Shown here one piece after another: positions 1-10,500 of a DNA stretch of 64,000 nucleotides. The stretch lies in assembly GCF_003570705.1 (NCBI RefSeq), contig NZ_QWVT01000008.1, positions 62,001 through 126,000 of the forward strand, read 5' to 3'. Origin of the DNA: Mesobacillus zeae. GTDB lineage: Bacteria > Bacillota > Bacilli > Bacillales > Cytobacillaceae. The notes beneath the pieces are model-generated. The model made no database searches. It was given only the letters and a program-made list of their open reading frames with translations, and had not been told where the DNA came from. Each line of letters starts with the position of its first letter. The stretch's first letter is position 1. A program made the translations under genes and the position numbers.

Positions 1-84
1 CAACCAGGTTTCACCTCTTCGGTAAGAGGGTAGTGGTTTATTTGTGTCTAAATCGACTTTAATACATATGCTGGAGAGGATTTT

Positions 85-663
85 ATGAAAAAGGGACAAT
101 TAATTTTGGCTGGTACCATCATCTTCCTCGGTGTGCTGACAGGCTGCGGCGAAGATGGTAAACAGGCTGAAAAAGAAAAAACAAAAGACGGGAGGACAAT
201 CGTAGAATTCTGGTCTTTTTGGGGATCTGAGACAAGAGGTCCTGTTATTGAAAAGATCATAAAAGATTTTAATGATTCCCAGGACCAAGTCTTTGTGAAG
301 CACACTTTCCTCCCATGGGGAGACATATGGACTAAGAACTTAGCTTCGGTTAAAGCAGGCAATCCTGGTGATGTGATTATCAATGATATCAATTCGGTTG
401 CTCTAAGAGCAGAAAATAAACAAGTTGAAGATTTAAGCAAATATCTTGATAATACTTTCCAGGAAAGGTTTTATCCAAACCTCTGGGAAACGGTACTTCA
501 TGATAGTAAGCCTTATGCAGTACCGTTCAATACCGATACACGCCTGTTATTTTACAATAAAACAGCGTTCAGGGAAGCAGGGCTGGATCCCAATAAGCCG
601 CCGGAAACATGGACAGAACTAGAGCACTTTGCTAAAAAGCTTGATGATATAAAGCAGAAATGA
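85..663 (+). pseudogene. N-terminal fragment of an ABC-transporter sugar-binding lipoprotein
   Basis: The protein starts with a lipoprotein signal peptide whose lipobox is LTGC (cysteine near residue 21), followed by the N-terminal lobe of a family-1 extracellular solute-binding protein (FWSFWGSETRGPVIEKII, then PFNTDTRLLFYNK and PPETWTELEHFAKKL). Such proteins bind sugars outside the membrane and are normally about 400-450 residues; this one stops after 192, so the C-terminal lobe is missing. A good Shine-Dalgarno (GGAGAGGA) precedes ATG 85. No permease genes follow; a hairpin and the oppositely oriented ykvA come next. A non-functional remnant is the simplest reading, although a short secreted protein may still be made. 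Confidence 0.8.
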
Positions 664-680
664 ATAGCCATAACTCTTTG

Positions 681-707
681 AAGAGGGAAGGGAATCCTTC
701 TCTCTTT
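681..707 (+). terminator. Hairpin after the truncated binding protein
   Basis: An 11-bp stem (681-691 with 696-706, one G-U pair) closes on a four-base loop 18 bases after the stop codon. The T-tract behind it is poor, so termination is probable rather than certain. Confidence 0.45.
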
Positions 708-787
708 GCTTTACGTATTACTTTTTAACATATAGAAGGTTTTAATGTTTCTTCCAAAAAAAGATTGAAAATACATGCCCCGGATGA

Positions 788-1219
788 TTACTTTGTTACA
801 GGACCATCCGGGCTGTCAATAATCTTGTTGGTTTCTTCTTTCCAGTGACTGTAATCCAGAAGTTCAGCAGACAGTTGTTTTAATACAAAGCTTAGTACGG
901 CAACATCATCAATAATCCCAATTCCTACAAGGAAATCCGGGACTATGTCAATAGGAGAAACAAAATAAATAATAGCAGCAATCACAGTCACAAGCGTCTT
1001 TGCTGATATTTTTTTATATTCTCCTTTTCTCCAGGACCGGATAAGGTCAAATAGAAGAATGAGATTTGACCAGATTTCTGAAAGCGAACTTTTTCTTCGA
1101 AAAGCTTTTTGTTGGGCAGCTTTTAAGAGCCGATCTGCCCGTTCTGGGTTTTTTAGGTAGTCGTTCGCGTGATTCTCATATTTTTTATAGCCTATTTCAT
1201 ACTTTTTCCTTCCCAACAT
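788..1219 (-). CDS. ykvA: YkvA-family DUF1232 membrane protein
   Basis: A 143-residue protein with the DUF1232 signature IYFVSPIDIVPDFLVGIG near residues 85-102. This is a short hydrophobic hairpin with an Asp-Pro-Asp-type loop that defines the YkvA family. The N-terminal half is basic and hydrophilic. Family members are small membrane-associated proteins of unknown biochemical role. In B. subtilis ykvA lies after the mtn operon; here it is about 30 kb from the mtn genes, so it has moved relative to that backbone. The gene converges on the truncated binding protein. Confidence 0.85.
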   Translation of the reverse strand: MLGRKKYEIGYKKYENHANDYLKNPERADRLLKAAQQKAFRRKSSLSEIWSNLILLFDLIRSWRKGEYKKISAKTLVTVIAAIIYFVSPIDIVPDFLVGIGIIDDVAVLSFVLKQLSAELLDYSHWKEETNKIIDSPDGPVTK

Positions 1220-1528
1220 TCTTACCCCTCCTATTTATATGCTCAGGAACGTTCCATGATTGTTTGTACCCTTTTGTCCCAGTCCATAAAACACACATGG
1301 AATCTTGGCAAAAGGAGTTTCTTTATTTTTCCCCATTGCTAACGAAAATAGCATCGTTATTATAAACGATTGGGTCACAGATGGGATCGAGTGCTGGACT
1401 ATGGCGAATGAAGCGGCCAGGCATTGTTTGAAACAAGGAACATGGTGGAAAAAGGCTGATATATAAACAGTTCCGGCAGCCTGCATATAAATAAGTACAG
1501 GACGGATATCAAGCGAAATGAGGTAGGT
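1220..1528. other. Intergenic stretch without a supported gene
   Basis: Short open frames occur on both strands but none combines a start codon, ribosome-binding site and recognisable protein. A 58-codon plus-strand frame ending near 1466 lacks an ATG/GTG start and is not called. Confidence 0.5.
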
Positions 1529-1950
1529 ATGATGATCCGGATTGAATCGAGCATTGAGGGCAAACAGTTTACACTTGGCGGACTGAAGGAAGTACTTGAG
1601 CCGATGGGCTTCACTGTAGGCGGTAACTGGGAATATGATCATGCATATTTCGATTTTAAAATTGATGATGAGCACGGAGATCAGCAGTATTTACGATCCC
1701 GGTTAAAGCACTTGACGGGGATTTGGAGAAGGACAGCTTACGCGTGCTGATTGGAACGCCATTTTTGTTAGATCATCAATTTAAGACAGAAGTTGATGAG
1801 GAAGGGAATATCGGAAACGTTTCGGCATCCTTGAATCAATTCAAATGACCTGAAGATGAGGATGCACCATTTCCAAAGAGGTATATGGGAATGGTGAGAG
1901 ATCTAGTTGCTGAAATGGAGAAAGCTTTAGCTGGAAAAGATGTGGTCTAG
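1529..1950 (+). pseudogene. Broken YugN-like protein gene
   Basis: The first frame gives IESSIEGKQFTLGGLKEVL and GGNWEYDHAYFDFKID, the N-terminal pattern of the YugN-like family (about 130 residues, unknown function). Near base 1694 one base appears lost: the +1 frame continues with IPVKALDGDLEKDSLRV, GTPFLLDHQF and NVSASLNQFK. It then meets TGA at 1846-1848 where homologues have Glu-Pro, and resumes as PEDEDAPFPKRYMGMV up to TAG 1950. Frameshift plus nonsense codon argue for a genuine pseudogene rather than one sequencing slip. ATG 1529 has a weak Shine-Dalgarno (AGGTAGG). Confidence 0.75.
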
Positions 1951-2064
1951 ATCCGAAAGGCAGTCTGGTTAGCCAGGGCTGCCTTTTTCTTGGTGATGCG
2001 GAGTGGTATACTGGGGAAGAAAATACATAGTTGAATATTTAAAAAACGGAGTGTGAACAGGAGA

Positions 2065-3246
2065 ATGGAACACAAGCTCTTTTATAAGAATCCGTATATG
2101 ACTCGATTTAAATCGGAAGCAGTCTCCACTGGCAAAGATGAATCCGGGAGAAGCTACGCTGTATTGAAGGAAACCGCCTTTTATCCAACAGGCGGTGGGC
2201 AGCCGTTTGATACAGGAACACTTAATGGTGTAACAGTCACGGATGTGGAAGAAGTGGACGGGGAAATCCGCCACTACTTAACTGCGCCGATGGCAGAAAG
2301 GGAAGTTGAAGGGGAAATAGACTGGGCGAGAAGGTTCGACCACATGCAGCAGCATTCTGGCCAGCACATTCTTTCCGCCGCATTTGAAGACTTGTTTGAC
2401 AGCCAGACTGTCGGGTTCCATCTTGGCAGTGAAACAGTTACCATTGACCTTGACCGGGAAGAGCTGACAGAGGAAGAAGCGGAGGAGGCCGAGAAGCTGT
2501 CAAACAGGATTGTGGCTGAGAATAGGCCGATTATTGCTAAACGGGTCAGCCCGGAGGAAGCGGCACAATATCCTCTCAGAAAAGAGCTTTCTGTTGCGGA
2601 GGACATCAGGTTGGTCATCATCCCGGATTTTGATTACGGGGGCTGCGGAGGAACACATCCTAAGAGCACCGGAGAAACTGGGCCTATCAAAATATTGGGC
2701 TGGGAAAGGCAAAGGAAAAAAATCCGCCTTGAGTTTGTATGCGGCCAGCGCGTTCTTGCCCAGCTTCATCAAAAGCAAAAAATCATCCGTGATTTGACTG
2801 GTATTTTGAACGCACCGGAACTTCAATTGTCCGATGCCGCACGAAAGCTTGTACTTGGAGGGAAAACCCAGGAGAAAGTGCTGGAAGAATTGCGGGGCAT
2901 ACTGCTTACATATGAGGCAGCAGACCTTGTTGCCGAAAACAATGGGCACGTAATTTCTCGAGTTTTTCAAGACAGGACAATCAAGGAACTGCAGAAGCTT
3001 GCCAGATATGTAATAGGGGAGAAAGAAGAGGCAGTAGTATTGTTTGTCAGTGAAAATGGAGACCAACTACAAATTGTGTGCGGAAAAGGTCCAAAGAGTA
3101 ACGGTAATATGAAAAATATCCTAATGGGAGTTCTGCCGCTGATTGAAGGAAAAGGCGGGGGAAGCGAGACTTTTGCACAGGGTGGAGGCAGGGCTGTCAT
3201 GTCTGGACAGGCATTGCTGGGGCATATGCATGCAGGCGTCCAATAA
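2065..3246 (+). CDS. AlaX-type alanyl-tRNA editing protein with DHHA1 domain
   Basis: This free-standing relative of the alanyl-tRNA synthetase editing domain is expected to hydrolyse Ser- or Gly-tRNA(Ala) in the cytoplasm. It has the N-terminal FYPTGGGQPFDTG motif (about 39-51), the zinc ligands HSGQH (97-101) and CGGTH (194-198), and a C-terminal DHHA1 domain with GGGSETFAQGGG. Its length, about 393 residues, fits the AlaX-L group. ATG 2065 gives the usual family N-terminus; a GTG at 2053 in the same frame is an alternative, and Shine-Dalgarno spacing is unusual for both. It stands alone; the next large gene is release factor 3, another translation-fidelity factor. Confidence 0.88.
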   Translation: MEHKLFYKNPYMTRFKSEAVSTGKDESGRSYAVLKETAFYPTGGGQPFDTGTLNGVTVTDVEEVDGEIRHYLTAPMAEREVEGEIDWARRFDHMQQHSGQHILSAAFEDLFDSQTVGFHLGSETVTIDLDREELTEEEAEEAEKLSNRIVAENRPIIAKRVSPEEAAQYPLRKELSVAEDIRLVIIPDFDYGGCGGTHPKSTGETGPIKILGWERQRKKIRLEFVCGQRVLAQLHQKQKIIRDLTGILNAPELQLSDAARKLVLGGKTQEKVLEELRGILLTYEAADLVAENNGHVISRVFQDRTIKELQKLARYVIGEKEEAVVLFVSENGDQLQIVCGKGPKSNGNMKNILMGVLPLIEGKGGGSETFAQGGGRAVMSGQALLGHMHAGVQ

Positions 3247-3523
3247 AAAGCGTACGCGGTAGTTCATACAGGTGTTGCTTGTTGTAAATTGAATATTCGG
3301 AAATACGAACAACTATTGAACAAAAATATAACTTCCGCGCTGATTTATCTGGTGCTTTTGGTATGCTTTTAAGCATAATTCATGATCATTCGGCAGTTTT
3401 CATTTGCTTTATGGTGATTTCCCTAAGAGTGCTGGTTAGATAACGCTAATATTGAATTTATTACCATATAAAATTCTCTGATTCTCCCTCATAATGAGAA
3501 AAAGGAAAAGGGGGAATTAGAGA

Positions 3524-3736
3524 ATGTTTGCAATGGAAAAAGGCTCTATGGATGAAGTGTTGATGATCCTCCAGGATATTGGCTTGCAAATCAATGACTA
3601 TGAAAAATCCAATTCCATGATTTCTGTCAAGACCTTTAAAGAGCTCCTTGAGTTTAGTATTTCTATCGCCCGTCGTACAAATGAGGTTTCTGAGACAATA
3701 GATGAATTGATTGAAGACATAGAGAAGCAAATATAA
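3524..3736 (+). CDS. Small acidic protein of unknown function
   Basis: A 70-residue protein rich in Glu, Ile and Ser with predicted helices and no membrane segment, Cys or obvious motif. A strong Shine-Dalgarno (AAAGGGGGA, 8-nt spacing) precedes ATG 3524, and a strong terminator follows directly, so it looks like a monocistronic expressed gene. I do not recognise the family. Confidence 0.6.
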   Translation: MFAMEKGSMDEVLMILQDIGLQINDYEKSNSMISVKTFKELLEFSISIARRTNEVSETIDELIEDIEKQI

Positions 3737-3740
3737 ATAA

Positions 3741-3780
3741 AAACGGCAGCCTGATATTGGGAATCAGGCTGCCGCTTTTA
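3741..3780 (+). terminator. Rho-independent terminator
   Basis: A 12-bp GC-rich stem (3744-3755 with 3763-3774) is followed by CTTTTA. It ends the small acidic protein gene. The following 270 bases to the release-factor gene show no further feature. Confidence 0.85.
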
Positions 3781-4049
3781 TTTGGCTGAAACATAAAGGG
3801 AATGGCAGTTTTTGTTTTCAGACTCAAATCGGTGCCCTGCTGTGATTTTTTCAGCTTTTTGAGCAATTATTAAAATAAATGGAGGCAAAAGCTGATTGCA
3901 AACTTTCTTCTGGGAGGATAAGATTGAAGTTATGAGGTTTTTTCTGCTGAAGCAGAGTTCATATATATAAGGGATAGGTCGCAAAGACTGTGGCAATTTT
4001 TCAAGGCTGTATATTGGATGTCCCTTTATAAAGAAAGGACTAGAACAAA

Positions 4050-5627
4050 ATGAAAAAATTAAATGAAGAAGTATTGTCCCGGCGGACTTTTGCTATTATT
4101 TCCCACCCGGACGCTGGAAAAACAACACTGACGGAAAAACTCCTGCTGTTTGGGGGAGCAATCCGTGATGCTGGTACAGTAAAAGCAAAGAAGACTGGAA
4201 AGTTTGCTACTAGTGACTGGATGGAAATTGAAAAGCAGCGTGGAATTTCGGTCACTTCCTCTGTCATGCAATTCGATTATGATGGTTTCCGCGTTAATAT
4301 CCTTGATACTCCCGGTCACCAGGATTTCAGTGAAGACACATACCGCACATTGACAGCTGTAGACAGCGCCGTCATGATTATCGACTCGGCTAAAGGGATT
4401 GAGGAGCAAACATTGAAGCTTTTCAAAGTCTGCCGGATGAGAGGTATTCCGATTTTTACTTTTATCAACAAGCTTGACAGACAGGGGAAATCCCCGCTGG
4501 AACTCCTTGCTGAACTTGAAGAAGTAATGGGGATCGAATCATATCCGATGAACTGGCCAATTGGAATGGGTAAGGAGTTTCTTGGCATTTATGACAGATT
4601 CCACAATCGCGTTGAGCAGTTCCGCGTCGAAGAGGATGAGCGGTTTATCAGCCTGACTGAGGACGGAGAAATTGCTGGCGACCATAAGCTTAAAGAAAAC
4701 TCTCTATATGATCAAATGCTTGAAGAAATCATGCTGCTGAATGAGGCAGGAAATGAATTCTCCGAGGAGCGCATCAACAATGGTGAACTTACACCAGTGT
4801 TTTTTGGCAGTGCACTGACGAATTTCGGTGTGCAGACATTCCTTGAGGCTTATTTGAAGTTTGCACCGGAGCCGCAGCCAAGAAATAGCACCTCTGGCCC
4901 TGTGGACCCGCTGTCGGAGGATTTTTCAGGCTTTGTTTTTAAAATCCAGGCAAATATGAATCCGGCCCATCGTGACCGGATCGCTTTCCTCAGAATCTGC
5001 TCTGGAAGCTTTGAAAGGGGTATGTCTGTCACTCTTTCAAGGACAGGTAAACCAATCAAGCTTGCACAGTCCACACAGTTTATGGCTGATGACAGGAGTA
5101 CAGTTGACGAAGCAGTTGCCGGAGATATCATCGGGCTTTATGATCCAGGTGTATATCAGATTGGCGATACGATCGTTTCAGAAAAGGAACTCTTCCATTA
5201 TGAGAAGCTTCCGCAATTTACACCTGAACTGTTTGTGAGAGTAACAGCCAAAAATGTGATGAAACAAAAACACTTTCATAAAGGAATTCAGCAGCTTGTA
5301 CAGGAAGGGGCCATCCAGCTGTTCAAAACAGTCAAGACAGATGAATACCTTCTTGGTGCGGTAGGCCAGCTGCAATTTGAAGTGTTCGAGCACAGGATGA
5401 AAAATGAGTACAACGTTGAAGTAATCATGGAAAGAGTAGGCAGCAAAATTGCCCGTTGGATCGAAAACGATGAAATCAATGATAATCTGTCCAGCTCCAG
5501 AAGCCTGCTTGTTAAGGACCGCTTTGACAAAAAAGCCTTCCTCTTTGAGAACGAATTTGCATTAAGATGGTTTCAAGACAAAAACCCTGAAGTCAAACTC
5601 TACAACCCAATGGACATGCAGCAATAA
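4050..5627 (+). CDS. prfC: Peptide chain release factor 3
   Basis: A 525-residue translational GTPase that recycles release factors 1 and 2 from the ribosome. The G1 loop is SHPDAGKTT (18-26), the switch region has QRGISVTSS (about 63-71), G3 is DTPGH (86-90) and G4 is NKLD (140-143). The length and the C-terminal RF3 domain ([15 protein letters not shown]) match prfC and separate it from EF-G and LepA. A Shine-Dalgarno (AAAGGA) lies upstream of ATG 4050. The gene is monocistronic with its own terminator. Confidence 0.97.
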   Translation: MKKLNEEVLSRRTFAIISHPDAGKTTLTEKLLLFGGAIRDAGTVKAKKTGKFATSDWMEIEKQRGISVTSSVMQFDYDGFRVNILDTPGHQDFSEDTYRTLTAVDSAVMIIDSAKGIEEQTLKLFKVCRMRGIPIFTFINKLDRQGKSPLELLAELEEVMGIESYPMNWPIGMGKEFLGIYDRFHNRVEQFRVEEDERFISLTEDGEIAGDHKLKENSLYDQMLEEIMLLNEAGNEFSEERINNGELTPVFFGSALTNFGVQTFLEAYLKFAPEPQPRNSTSGPVDPLSEDFSGFVFKIQANMNPAHRDRIAFLRICSGSFERGMSVTLSRTGKPIKLAQSTQFMADDRSTVDEAVAGDIIGLYDPGVYQIGDTIVSEKELFHYEKLPQFTPELFVRVTAKNVMKQKHFHKGIQQLVQEGAIQLFKTVKTDEYLLGAVGQLQFEVFEHRMKNEYNVEVIMERVGSKIARWIENDEINDNLSSSRSLLVKDRFDKKAFLFENEFALRWFQDKNPEVKLYNPMDMQQ

Positions 5628-5630
5628 AAC

Positions 5631-5690
5631 GTTAAAGCACTGCACCACCCCAGCGTGCCTGACCCCCGGCGCGGTGATTTGTTAAAGCAC
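5631..5690. repeat. 10-bp direct repeat flanking a 40-bp GC-rich insert
   Basis: GTTAAAGCAC occurs at 5631-5640 and again at 5681-5690. Between them lies a GC-rich 40-bp segment containing GTGCCTGACCCCC and able to form a short hairpin (5654-5659 with 5668-5673). The layout resembles a target-site duplication around a small dispersed element. No second copy is in the window. Confidence 0.5.
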
Positions 5691-5695
5691 AGCGT

Positions 5696-5735
5696 AAGGT
5701 ATGGAAACCGAAATGGTCTCCATACCTTTTTTCTT
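5696..5735 (+). terminator. Terminator of prfC
   Basis: A 10-bp stem (5696-5705 with 5719-5728) closes over a 13-base loop and is followed by a T-rich run. Confidence 0.8.
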
Positions 5736-5764
5736 TTCTGAAAAGGCTAGCTTTGGTTAATAGG

Positions 5765-5827
5765 TTGACTTTTGAGCGTTATCGCAATATAGTAAGAGAA
5801 CGAAACGCTTTTGTGCTAAAAAGCGTT
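5765..5827 (+). promoter_or_regulatory. SigA-type promoter and 5'-leader hairpin of nhaC
   Basis: TTGACT (5765-5770) and TATAGT (5788-5793) are separated by exactly 17 bp. The predicted start near 5800 places a perfect inverted repeat, AACGCTTTT (5805-5813) with AAAAGCGTT (5819-5827), at the very 5' end of the mRNA. It lacks a T-tract, so it is more likely a stability or regulatory hairpin, or an operator, than a terminator. Confidence 0.65.
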
Positions 5828-5860
5828 CAAGCGCAAAAGTAACCTTACGGAGGAAGAATT

Positions 5861-7246
5861 ATGCAGCCACGACTAACAGAATTAACTATAAAACCAGCTG
5901 AGGCAGCAATTGTAACGCTTATCCTTTTGGCTGGAATATCTTTTTGTATTATTAAATTAGAACTTGTCCCACATATTCCTGTAGTATTTGCCATTATGGG
6001 GCTGATGCTTTATGGTCTGCTCAAGAAAGTCCCTGTGCATTCCCTCGAGGCTGGACTGGCAGAGGGCGCGAAATCAGGACTCGGTGCCATCATGATTTTC
6101 TTTTTTATCGGGATGCTCATATCCAGCTGGATGGCGAGCGGAACGATTCCGACCTTTATGTACCTTTCCTTTGAATTTGTTTCAGGGAAATGGTTCTATG
6201 CTGTTGTTTTCTTTATCACATCTGCTGTCGGAATCAGCATCGGAAGCTCCTTGACAACGGCAGCAACGGTTGGGTCCGCTTTTGTTGCAGTCGCAGGAGC
6301 AATGGGGCTGTCGCCGGCTATCACTGCAGGGGCAATTGTGTCAGGCGCATTTTTCGGGGATAAAATGTCACCGCTGTCCGATACAACCACCTTGGCCTCA
6401 TCCACTTTAAAGGTGGATTTGTTTGACCATATCAAAAACATGGCGTGGACCACCATTCCAGCATTTGTTTTGTCATTCGTGCTGTTTATCATCCTGTCTC
6501 CGGAGAACCCGGGAGCAGGCTTTGAAAAAGTAGCTCTATTCCGCCAGGAACTGCTTGATATGAATCTCATACACTGGTATTCTCTCATTCCTTTTTTCAT
6601 CCTTGCTGTCATGGCAATAAAAAAAGTTCCTGCTATAATGACGCTTGCGAGCGGAACCGTTTCCGCGCTCTTGATCAGTTTTGTCATTACAAGCCGCAGC
6701 GAATGGGGTAGCCTTTTGACTTCATTGTATTCGGGATACAAAGCAGACACGAAGGTTGAAGAAGTATCCGCCCTTTTATCAAGGGGAGGGCTGGAAAGCA
6801 TGATGTTTTCCATTTCACTTGTCCTTCTGGCCCTGTCCATGGGCGGCCTGCTGTTCAGGCTGGGGATACTTCCTGCTCTTCTCTCGGGAATGAGCCAAAG
6901 CCTTGAACGAACTTCCATTCTTTTCAGCTCGGCAGCAGCCACCTCCATTGGCATCAACTTTCTCCTTGGAGAACAGTACTTGTCGATCATTTTGACAGCC
7001 AACGCTTTCGAAGAGCGTTTTCGGAAAGCTGGCCTTCACCCGAGAAATCTATCCAGAGTGCTGGAGGATGCTGGAACAGTTGTTAACCCGCTTGTTCCCT
7101 GGGGAGTCTGCGGTGTCTTCCTGACAGGAGTGCTTAGTGTTCCAACAATTGACTATCTTCCATTTTCATTTTTCTGTCTGCTTTCGCCTGTACTGACTAT
7201 TCTTGCAGGTATAAGCGGCATTACGGTATCAAAATTGGAAAATTAA
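5861..7246 (+). CDS. nhaC: NhaC-family Na+/H+ antiporter
   Basis: A 461-residue polytopic membrane protein with about 11-12 hydrophobic segments. It carries the NhaC-family signature region GAFFGDKMSPLSDTTTLAS (about 166-184), where conserved acidic and polar residues lie in the transport path. It should exchange cytoplasmic Na+ (or another substrate in this broad family) for H+. A Shine-Dalgarno (ACGGAGGAAG) lies 8 bases before ATG 5861. The gene is monocistronic, with its own promoter and terminator. Substrate assignment within the family is uncertain; malate/lactate exchangers are related. Confidence 0.9.
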   Translation: MQPRLTELTIKPAEAAIVTLILLAGISFCIIKLELVPHIPVVFAIMGLMLYGLLKKVPVHSLEAGLAEGAKSGLGAIMIFFFIGMLISSWMASGTIPTFMYLSFEFVSGKWFYAVVFFITSAVGISIGSSLTTAATVGSAFVAVAGAMGLSPAITAGAIVSGAFFGDKMSPLSDTTTLASSTLKVDLFDHIKNMAWTTIPAFVLSFVLFIILSPENPGAGFEKVALFRQELLDMNLIHWYSLIPFFILAVMAIKKVPAIMTLASGTVSALLISFVITSRSEWGSLLTSLYSGYKADTKVEEVSALLSRGGLESMMFSISLVLLALSMGGLLFRLGILPALLSGMSQSLERTSILFSSAAATSIGINFLLGEQYLSIILTANAFEERFRKAGLHPRNLSRVLEDAGTVVNPLVPWGVCGVFLTGVLSVPTIDYLPFSFFCLLSPVLTILAGISGITVSKLEN

Positions 7247-7262
7247 AGATATAAATCTTTCT

Positions 7263-7290
7263 GGCTGTCGAAAAACTCGGCAGCCTTTTC
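7263..7290 (+). terminator. Terminator of nhaC
   Basis: An 8-bp stem (7263-7270 with 7278-7285, one G-U pair) is followed by TTTTC. Confidence 0.8.
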
Positions 7291-7460
7291 ATGTTCATTC
7301 GGATCAATAGTGTTCAACTTACTCGGAATTTCTCATGTTATGAAAAAAATTAGGGGAACATGCATAAATTTAATGTTAAAAAGAAAACCAGTGTCCTGGT
7401 AATTTTTTTGATGTTTAGTGAATCACGGAGACTCAAATATTTTGCATGGAAGCAATAGGA

Positions 7461-7482
7461 TTTATCGATTACAATAGATAAA
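7461..7482 (+). promoter_or_regulatory. Possible operator upstream of the RND pump
   Basis: Inverted repeat TTTATC-N10-GATAAA lies 26 bases before the RND gene and contains TACAAT (7470-7475), a possible -10 element. A repressor bound here would block transcription. No matching -35 at normal spacing was found. Confidence 0.3.
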
Positions 7483-7507
7483 GCAGCGATCTGAAAGGAG
7501 CCTGGTA

Positions 7508-10500
7508 ATGAAAATTAGCGATTTTTCGATCAAGAGACCGGTTTTTACACTCGTGACCATGTTTCTTGTTCTTATTCTTGGAGCAGTTTCCCTGCTCAAT
7601 ATTCCTTTAAAACTAATACCGGAAATCAGTCCGCCTGTGGGGGTTGTTGTAACCAATTACTCCGGTGCAAGTCCGCAGGAAGTCGTTGAGAAAGTGACGA
7701 AGCCGCTTGAAGCCAATCTTGCAACCCTTCCCGGTATCAAGACGATGACATCGACCTCCCAGGAAGGTTCAAACCTCGTCCTCATGGAATTCTCTTGGAC
7801 TACTGATATAGAAGAAATCCAGGATGAAGTTTTGCAAAGGCTCGATTCTGCACAGCTTCCCGATGACGCAGAGAAGCCAAGATTCCTTAAATTCGACCCT
7901 TCTCAATTCCCAATCATCCAGCTTTCATTGAGCTCCGACAAGGACAACGATGCTCTTAGGGACCTTGCGGAGGAACTTGAACTCGAACTGACAAAGGTCG
8001 ATGGCGTGGCGAGCGTCAACCTCTCAGGTACTTCAGTAAAAGAAGTAAAGGTTGAATTGGACCAGGAAAAGCTTAAGGCGTATCGTTTAAGCCAATCGGA
8101 TATTGTCGAGTTGATCAGGGCGAATAATGTGTCCATGCCTGGCGAGCCAGTATTAACAGACGGGAAAGAACTGACAACGAGAATTATCAGCTCGGTTGAT
8201 TCCGTTGATACTTTGAAGAATCTGGCTGTCGCAACAGACCCGAAGACTGAAAAAAAAACAATCCTTGCCGATATAGCTGCGGTGTCGCTTGAAAAGAAAG
8301 ATGACCGCACAATCACGAGGTCGAACCAGTCACCGGCTGTACTCCTGAGCGTCCTTCAGCAGTCAGATGCCAACACGGCATCAGTCTCAAAGGACTTTAT
8401 CAAAGAGCTGGACAAGCTTCTGAAAATGGATAAGTATAATGGAATCAAATCTGATGTGCTATTTGACCAGGGCGATTACATCAGGATGGCAATCGGGAAT
8501 ATTTCAAATTCCCTTTATCTCGGCGGAGCCCTTGCCATGGCTGTTCTTTTCCTTTTCCTTAGGAACGTGAAAAGCCCGCTGATTATCGGAGTAGCCATTC
8601 CATATTCGGTTATTTTCACTTTTGTTTTGATGTATTTTTCCGATTTCACCTTGAATATCATGACATTGGGCGGTCTTGCCCTTGGAATCGGAATGCTTGT
8701 TGACAACGCAATCGTTGTCATTGAAAACATTTATAGACACCTTTCAATGGGGAAAAATCCAAAACAGGCTGCTTTTGACGGTACGAGGGAAGTTGGCGGA
8801 GCGATCACTGCTTCTACATTGACAACTGTTGCAGTCTTTTTGCCAGTCGTGTTTATTTCAGGTATTATTGGTGAACTATTCACTGAGTTTGCAATGACAA
8901 TTTCGTTTAGTCTAATTGCCTCATTGGTTGTTGCTTTGACTGTCATTCCAATGCTTGCGAGCAGGCTGCTGAAAATGCCTAAAAAGAACGTGGAGGCAAG
9001 GAGGCAGCGCTCAAAGTCTATAAAATTACTTGATCGCTCGATAAGATGGTCATTAAGGCATCGGGCCTCCCTTTTGCTAGTAACCCTGCTTTTGCTTGCT
9101 GCCGGTGTGTTCGGACTTACCACTGTGGGAACACAATTTCTGCCGCCGTCCGATGAAGGATTTTTCAGTGTCAAAGTAGAGCTTGAAAACGGTTCGGCAC
9201 TATCTGAAACTGAAAAAGTGCTAAAAGCGCTGGAGAATAGATTAGAGGATGAGAAGGATGCGGATGTATATGTCTCGTTGATTGGGACAACCCAGGAATC
9301 GTCCTTCAGGGGAACGACCCAGTCCAATATTGCCGAGTTGTATGTAAAGATGAAGGATCTTGATAAGAGAAACCGTACAACGTTTGAGTTTGCGGACGAT
9401 GTAAAAAAAGATATGGAGAAGACGGCAAGAGAAGTGAACGATTCGGCAGAAGTTTCATTTAACATGCAATCGACTTCAGGCTCAAGTCCAAATACACTAA
9501 CCTTCAGTGTGAGGGACACTAATAAAACAAGACTTGATCAATCAGTTGACAAAATTTATGCTTCGCTTCGAAAATTAAAGGGTGTCAACGAACTTTCCAC
9601 AGACCAAATGGAAAAAGTCGACGAAATTCAGATTGCCGTCAATCGTGAAAAAGCGCTTGCCCAAGGCATGCTTCCTGCCCAGGTAGCCAAGGTGGTCAAT
9701 GATGTTACCCGCGGCAACCAGGCAACGCAAATGATAGACGAAAATGGCGGGGTATACGGGGTATTTGTAGAATACGACAAAAATATTACCCAAAACATGG
9801 ACAGGCTGAAAGGGCTTTTAATCAAAAAGGCGGATGGAAGCTTCATTCCTTTAGAGTCGGTTGCCGATATCACTAAAGGCAGCGGTCCTGTCAGCATCCA
9901 GCGAATCAACCAGCAGGACGCAGTACAATTTACGCTGAAGTACAAAGCGTCCACCAATCTCGGAGACATTTCCCAGAAAGTGGACAAAAAGATAGCGGGA
10001 CTCGGCCTTAATGAAGGAACTGAAGTTATTTTTAGCGGCGACAGGGAATTGCTTGAGTCCTCGATCGATGACATGATGTTAGCCCTTGGACTCGCGGTTG
10101 TATTCGTATATCTTGTGATGGCTGCCCAGTTCGAGTCGCTGAAGTATCCTTTTGTTATCATGTTCACGATGCCACTGATGGTGATTGGAGTGGCTGCCGG
10201 TCTCGTCATGACAAAGACACCAGTCAGCCTTACCGCAATTATCGGATTGATTGTTCTGGCCGGCATTGTCGTAAACAACGGGATTGTGATTGTCGATTAC
10301 ATTAATCAGAGGAAAGCGTCTGGTATGCATACCTATGAGGCTATCATTGCATCAGTTAAGGATAGAGTGAGGCCGATCCTGATGACAGCATTGACAACAA
10401 TCCTTGGGTTAATTCCGCTTGCACTTGGTCTGGGAGAAGGAACAGAAATCAACCAGCCGATGGGGATAGCCGTCATTGGCGGGCTGATCAGCAGTACCTT

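Noticed and set aside
1255-1466. 58-codon frame before the YugN-like pseudogene
   Set aside because: No ATG or GTG start and no recognisable family; could be chance.
6196-7002. 268-codon minus-strand open frame within nhaC
   Set aside because: It is the complement of a well-supported membrane protein gene, has no Shine-Dalgarno and a composition expected of an antisense frame.
8731-9519. 262-codon minus-strand open frame within the RND pump gene
   Set aside because: Ser/Phe-rich antisense shadow of a strong coding region with no supporting motif.
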